A stretch of DNA of 64,000 nucleotides from assembly GCF_014898055.3 (NCBI RefSeq), contig NW_023605083.1, positions 89,683,721-89,747,720 of the forward strand, read 5' to 3'. A program made the position numbers and the translations under genes. Below the pieces are notes generated by a model. It saw nothing but the letters and a program-made list of their open reading frames with translations, was not told the DNA's origin and did no database searches. This document shows positions 60,081 to 64,000 of the stretch, piece by piece. How positions within the stretch are numbered: the stretch's first letter is position 1; the number at the start of each line of letters is the position of its first letter. This DNA comes from Talpa occidentalis (lineage: Eukaryota; Chordata; Mammalia; Eulipotyphla; Talpidae).

Positions 60081-60689
60081 TGGCTAGACCACCCTTCATG
60101 GTTTTCAGTGAGATTGCAAGACACCCTTCAGCAGTAACCACCAGGAAACCTTGGAAAAATAAAGATTAATTACTCACAGTCTTTGGAAATGGCCACCACA
60201 CCTGGAGCTACATAGTGAGGCCACAAGGAGATGGTGTGTGGATTCCGCTTTTATTATAGTTGAGGTGGTGACCTAGTATTTCATAATCCCTTTTTATTGC
60301 TTAATTGAAAACGTGAGAGAAGAAATTGGAAGAATGGGAAGTGAAAAAGAAAGTGACTCAAAGATCAGTTATTGAAATCAACCAAGATCTCTAAAATAGA
60401 GGATCCTCCATGGGGAAATGTCCCCAGCTCTTTCCCTAGCTGTGAGTCTGGAATGTGGTTAATCAAAATAGTCTTTTTCAAACTAAGCCACTTTGAAGTG
60501 GACACTGAGACAATCAAAGCTGAAGTCAGACACTTGCTCTATGTAGAGAGAAAACCCAGCTGTCAGGGATGTGAGCAGTGTAAGGTAAGTGTCCGCTTCA
60601 TTCTTTTGCCCGTAGACATCTATTGATAGTTTTCCAGGCACAACTAATTTAAGAAATTAAACTTTTGTCATTATTATTCTTGGCTGTCT
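60081..60689. other. Unresolved sequence between L1 fragments
   Basis: I cannot name an element here. The 84-aa ORF at 60372-60626 has a GTAAGT donor-like site near 60583, but no credible polypyrimidine acceptor precedes it. Confidence 0.35.
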
Positions 60690-60800
60690 TGTGAAAAATT
60701 GACAAATATGTGAAATTAAAAACCAACAAACACATATTCCTGAGCAATGAGTAGGTCAAAAAAGATATGACATGAGGGAAAAAGTCATAAAATGAATGAA
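60690..60800 (+). mobile_element. L1 ORF2 fragment, plus strand
   Basis: 'aaaaattgacaaatatgtga', 'attcctgagcaatgagtagg' and 'caaaaaagatatgacatgag' match L1 ORF2. The same L1 segment is present in reverse orientation at 61113-61195. Confidence 0.7.
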
Positions 60801-60849
60801 AGAGGAAACCATAGTTGACCACGTAGGTAAGGGTTTATTTCTGGGCTCT

Positions 60850-61640
60850 CATTTCTGTTTCATTTGTCTTTGTTTCTAATTTAATTTTAGATACCTACTC
60901 TTTTGATTTCTCCACACTTTACACCTTAGTAAAGTCATTTTCTGGCTCCTTGAGGTATAAAGCTAGGTTACATATACCATTCTTTTATCTTCATGTGGGA
61001 ATATGTTAGTATGAACAGTTCTCCCAGTCATCCTTACTTTTGCTGCATTCGATGTGTTTTGACGTGTTGTTAATTTTTTTTTGTTAATTTTCTTTGGTTT
61101 TGTTATTTTTTTTCATGTCATATCTTCTGTGACCTATTCATTGCTCAGGAGTATGTATTTTTTTATTTCCATATATTTGTCAATTTCTCAGTCTCTTTCC
61201 TGTTATTGATTTCAACTTTCAAGCCATGAAAATATATTTCATATGAATTCAATTTTAAGCTTCTTAAAACTTGTTTTACGACCAAATATATGATCTATTG
61301 TGGAGAATTTTCTGTGTGCACTTAAGAATAAATGTTGTACTGTTGTTGGATATAATATCCTTTATATGTCTGTTAGGTCCATTTGGTATAAAGCATAATT
61401 CAGGTCCAATATTTCCATGCTGTTTTCTGTCTGCATGATCTATATTAATTGTTAAAGGTGGGGCTATTAAAGTTCTCTACTACCATTGTGTTTCTGTCTA
61501 TTTCTGTCTCAAGATCTGTTAATATTTGCTGAATATATTTAGATGTTATGTCTGAATTAACTACTTTATCACTATATAATAACTTCTTGTGTCCCCTGTT
61601 AATTTTTGACTTAATATCTATTTTGATTGCATAATGTAGT
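60850..61640 (-). mobile_element. L1 ORF2 N-terminal/middle fragment, minus strand
   Basis: Reverse-oriented L1 ORF2: 'tgacctattcattgctcagg', 'catgatctatattaattgtt', 'tctactaccattgtgtttct', 'gttaatatttgctgaatata' and 'tttatcactatataataact'. Together with 59575-60080 it may be one minus-strand L1 split by the intervening 600-770 bp. Confidence 0.7.
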
Positions 61641-61659
61641 TAGTTATGTTCTCTTTGGT

Positions 61660-61800
61660 TTTCATTTGTGAAACATCTTATAAAAAGAACCTGAGCCCAG
61701 ACAGATTCACAGATTTCCACCAAATATTTGACTATTTCACACCCATTCTCAAAAACTTCAAAAAAAGGAGAGGGAACATACCTAATATGAGCCACAAGGC
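61660..61800 (+). mobile_element. L1 ORF2 fragment, plus strand
   Basis: 'aacctgagcccagacagatt', 'cacagatttccaccaaatat', 'ttcacacccattctcaaaaa' and 'agagggaacatacctaatat' correspond to the reverse-transcriptase part of L1 ORF2. This explains part of the 120-aa ORF here. Confidence 0.65.
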
Positions 61801-62209
61801 CCTCAATCTAAACGTAACTGTCATACTCTGCCCCAACTTTGGTTCCTACATTGAAGCTCATACTATTTCTCTTCTATCACACATGCTCTTAGTGTCAAAA
61901 ACCCCAAAGGTCCCTTGTCAGTGGTTCTGGCATTGCAGAATGGTGTGGTTAACAATAAGACCCCGATATAGAAGTGAAACACTGAGAACATTAACCCTAC
62001 AAGGCTGATATGATGAGTGGGCAGGATTCCTGGTGCTCAGCCACCCTGACTGTCTCCTTGTCTGCAGGAGAATAAGAATCTATTTACTGTGGTCCAGGAG
62101 AGTCTTTGTCTTCCCTCAGTGTCATCCCAGAACTCCCAAATCAGCCACCGCTTACCGCAAGGAGAGGCCCCTCATTGTAATGACTGTGCCCTCTCCATCC
62201 CTCCTGCAG

Positions 62210-62380
62210 GCTGGTGCGCTGTGGCCTCACCTCCAGCAGCTGCCAGGACCTGGCCTCCGCGCTCAGCACCAGCCCCCACCTGACAGAGCTGGAGCTGCAA
62301 CAGAGCGACCTGGGGGACCTCGGGGTGAGGCTGCTCTGTGAGGGGCTCAGGCAGCCTGCCTGCCAGCTCAGGCTCCTGGG
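62210..62380 (+). CDS. NLRP1: NLRP1-like LRR exon (171 bp, phase 2-2)
   Basis: This is an internal coding exon of an NLRP-family inflammasome sensor, most like NLRP1. The 57-codon product contains [18 protein letters not shown], then [20 protein letters not shown] and [13 protein letters not shown], a ribonuclease-inhibitor-type leucine-rich repeat with the usual Cys and Leu spacing. The length, 171 bp, is the standard NLRP LRR exon size. A pyrimidine-rich tract and CTCCTGCAG precede it, and GTAAGACC follows, both good splice signals. One base completes the previous codon and two bases start the next. It is free of stops. The family's LRRs are cytosolic and help keep the sensor inactive. No upstream partner exon is seen in the window, which is odd. 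Assignment to NLRP1 rather than a paralogue rests on the next exon. Confidence 0.85.
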
Positions 62381-63524
62381 GTAAGACCTGGAGCCTCTGG
62401 GCAGAGCACAGGGGAGGACAGGGACAGGGTGGTGAGGGGAACAGTCACTGTGGCCTTGGACAGGGGAGGGAAGGGACAGATGTGTGTGGGCCAGCCTGGG
62501 CTCCTCACCAGCCCCTCAGTTTCCTGAGGCAAGTGTCTTGGACATGCCTTTCTGTCCCGCCCTCCCTCCTTCCATCCTTCGGAGCCCCCATGTGCAAGCA
62601 TGGGCAGACACTGGGGACACAGAGTGAGCAGATGTGGCCCCACCCCTGACCTTCCCCCCAGTGGGAACAGGACAGGTGTTGCCCAGGTGTGAACACACAG
62701 TGTGTGTTTCTAAGCTCCATGGAGGCTGTGAAGGGAAATGTGGCGAATCAGGAGAGTGCAACACGGGTGAGATGGAATCAGTTTGAGGGGCTGGTATCAA
62801 ACTGAGACCTGCTGCCCTGCCAGTCAAGGGGAGCAGCTTAGGGAAGGGAGCAGTATGGGGGACACCATCCCCACCCCATCACTCAGGCTTTCCCTCATCC
62901 TCCACATCCTGAAACAAGTGCCCAGGCTGAGTGTGTCTGCACACGTCCCTGTGGGTCCTGGCCGGGCACATCACATGCAGAGCTGTCAGGGGCTCTCCAG
63001 GTGCTCACATTAGGCTGTGAGGGAATGGCTGTTGTGTGGTGGGCTGGTGGGAAGTGCTGCTCTGGCTCCTCAGGAACACTGGGCACTGCAGTGCTGCTGA
63101 CAGCAGGTTCCCAGGACGGCCTCCCCCACTGGGGCCTCTCATCCAAGACCTCTTCCCTGTCCTGGGGTTGACCTGTATCCAAAGACTGACAGGTGTTGGG
63201 GTAGAAACACTTCTTCCTCCCATATTGGCACAGCTCTGAAAGGTCATCCTGCCTGCAGATCCCCCTGGACAGTCGACTGAGGTCTCCACTGAGACGCCGC
63301 ACAGCCTACCTCTCCCTAGGCTCAATCCTGCTTCCTCCCTTGCCCTGCCCTGGTGCTGACCCAAGAACACCCCATAATCCTACTCACTCCACTCTCCACC
63401 TCACAGCCGAGTTCCAAGGGACCCTGACCTGAGGCAGGTCCTGTGGGAGGTGGCACATTCCAGGATGCTGGGCCTGAGGACCCTGATGATGTCCCAGCAG
63501 AACCAGTTTCCTCTGTGCTTGCAG
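62381..63524 (+). other. Intron between the two NLRP1-like exons
   Basis: 1144 bp bounded by GTAAGACC and CTGTGCTTGCAG. It contains no further LRR exon that I can see. Overlapping ORFs on both strands are chance. Confidence 0.75.
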
Positions 63525-63614
63525 GCTGGACCAGGCCGGGCCGAGTGAGGAGGTGACAGGGATGCTGAGGGCCCTGCAGAAGGAGAAGCCACAGCTGCAC
63601 ATCTTTGTCAGGAG
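63525..63614 (+). CDS. NLRP1: NLRP1-like exon after the last LRR (90 bp)
   Basis: A 30-codon exon follows the LRR exon in the same phase. With the split glycine codon it encodes a product containing LDQAGPSEEVTGMLRALQ and KEKPQLHIFVR. The pattern 'LDQ...LRAL.KEKPQL.IF.RR' is what I recall for NLRP1 immediately after its LRRs, ahead of the linker to the FIIND and CARD domains, and it is the best evidence that this is NLRP1 rather than another NLRP. I recall that human NLRP1 has a splice isoform lacking a segment of this size. CTGTGCTTGCAG precedes it and GTAAGG follows. There is no stop or frameshift. FIIND and CARD exons would lie beyond the window. Confidence 0.85.
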
Positions 63615-64000
63615 GTAAGGGGTGGGGGCGCCACACTCACTCCTGCCAACTTAGGGCTCAGGCTGAGTTCTTGAGGCTGGTGCAGAATCGGGACACAGAG
63701 GAGAGATTTGGGGTGGGGGAGACAGAACCAAGAAGAAACTGCAGAAGCCAGAGCAGGGCTGTTGATGTGTTTGTTTGCCTGTGTGTTTAGGGTAATAAAG
63801 TCTCTCACTCCTCTCTCAAACACTTCTAGTGAGTAAGGAGCTGAGAAAGGTGAACGATTTGGGCAGACTTTGAATATGGACAGCAATGACCGCTAGGGGG
63901 AAACAGAGACAAGGAAAACCTTGGGTTCCTCCAGAGCAGAGGGAGGAAGGTGGGAAGTCAGGGGGGAGGAGGAGGGAGGAGCACAATGGACTGTGTGGAG
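63615..64000 (+). other. Start of the next NLRP1-like intron
   Basis: Follows the GTAAGG donor. No further exon is visible before the window ends. The last 45 bases are GGAGG-rich and resemble the G-rich 3' UTR part of the L1 at 28010-28060. Confidence 0.5.

Noticed and set aside
60372..60626. 84-aa ORF ending near a GTAAGT, considered as an extra NLRP1 exon
   Set aside because: The product has no LRR or other NLRP motif, there is no convincing polypyrimidine acceptor, and L1 fragments surround it.
1..64000. CRISPR array, bacterial operon, tRNA/rRNA gene or novel defence system
   Set aside because: No regularly spaced repeat-spacer pattern, no ribosome-binding-site-led gene strings and no canonical tRNA fold outside the SINE heads. 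The DNA is clearly mammalian.

Overview
This is mammalian nuclear DNA. It is repeat-dense, almost gene-free and full of short spurious ORFs. It carries L1, L2, MIR and MaLR-type LTR relics shared by all placental mammals. It also has ten copies of one lineage-restricted tRNA-derived SINE with head GGGCCTCCCCTGGTGG, a B box of the form GGTTCGATCC and a tail of the form (AATA)nAATCTT. From memory this SINE resembles the Rhin-1 family of rhinolophoid bats, so the source is probably a laurasiatherian mammal and tentatively a horseshoe or leaf-nosed bat. That assignment is an inference and could be wrong.

The only protein-coding sequence I can support lies at the right end, on the + strand. It is two exons of an NLRP1-like inflammasome gene. 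The first (62210-62380) is a 171-bp leucine-rich-repeat exon. The second (63525-63614) is a 90-bp exon whose product contains EKPQLHIF, matching the segment that follows the last LRR in NLRP1. Both have consensus splice sites, the same phase and no stop codons. The NACHT exon, the earlier LRR exons and the N-terminal exons are not recognisable in the 62 kb to the left. The FIIND and CARD exons would lie beyond the window.

From 1 to 9.5 kb there is a MaLR LTR, an intact solo ERV LTR (1692-2163) with a 4-bp target duplication, a short retroposon with a 15-bp duplication, an L2 and several MIRs. From 9.5 to 13 kb there is a long degenerate L1 with a SINE nested in its ORF2. From 13 to 23 kb there are a compound microsatellite, an ancient LTR-like repeat, four more SINEs including a facing pair, and a minisatellite interrupted by an L1-tail fragment. 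From 23 to 43 kb there are an L2, a twin-primed (internally inverted) L1 at 27.4-28.2 kb, a 110-bp direct repeat bracketing a SINE and an MLT1 LTR, an L1 3' end and three more SINEs. From 43 to 59 kb there are MIR and L2 relics, a GC-rich pocket near 50 kb and one SINE. From 59 to 62 kb there is a (TGC)23 tract and L1 fragments in mixed orientations, immediately before the NLRP1-like exons.

I see no bacterial-type operon, CRISPR array, RNA gene or coherent undescribed system. The points worth a second look are the isolated NLRP1-like exons, the triplet repeat close to them and several clear retrotransposition signatures. Repeat family names were assigned by recall of consensus sequences, and most repeat ends are approximate.
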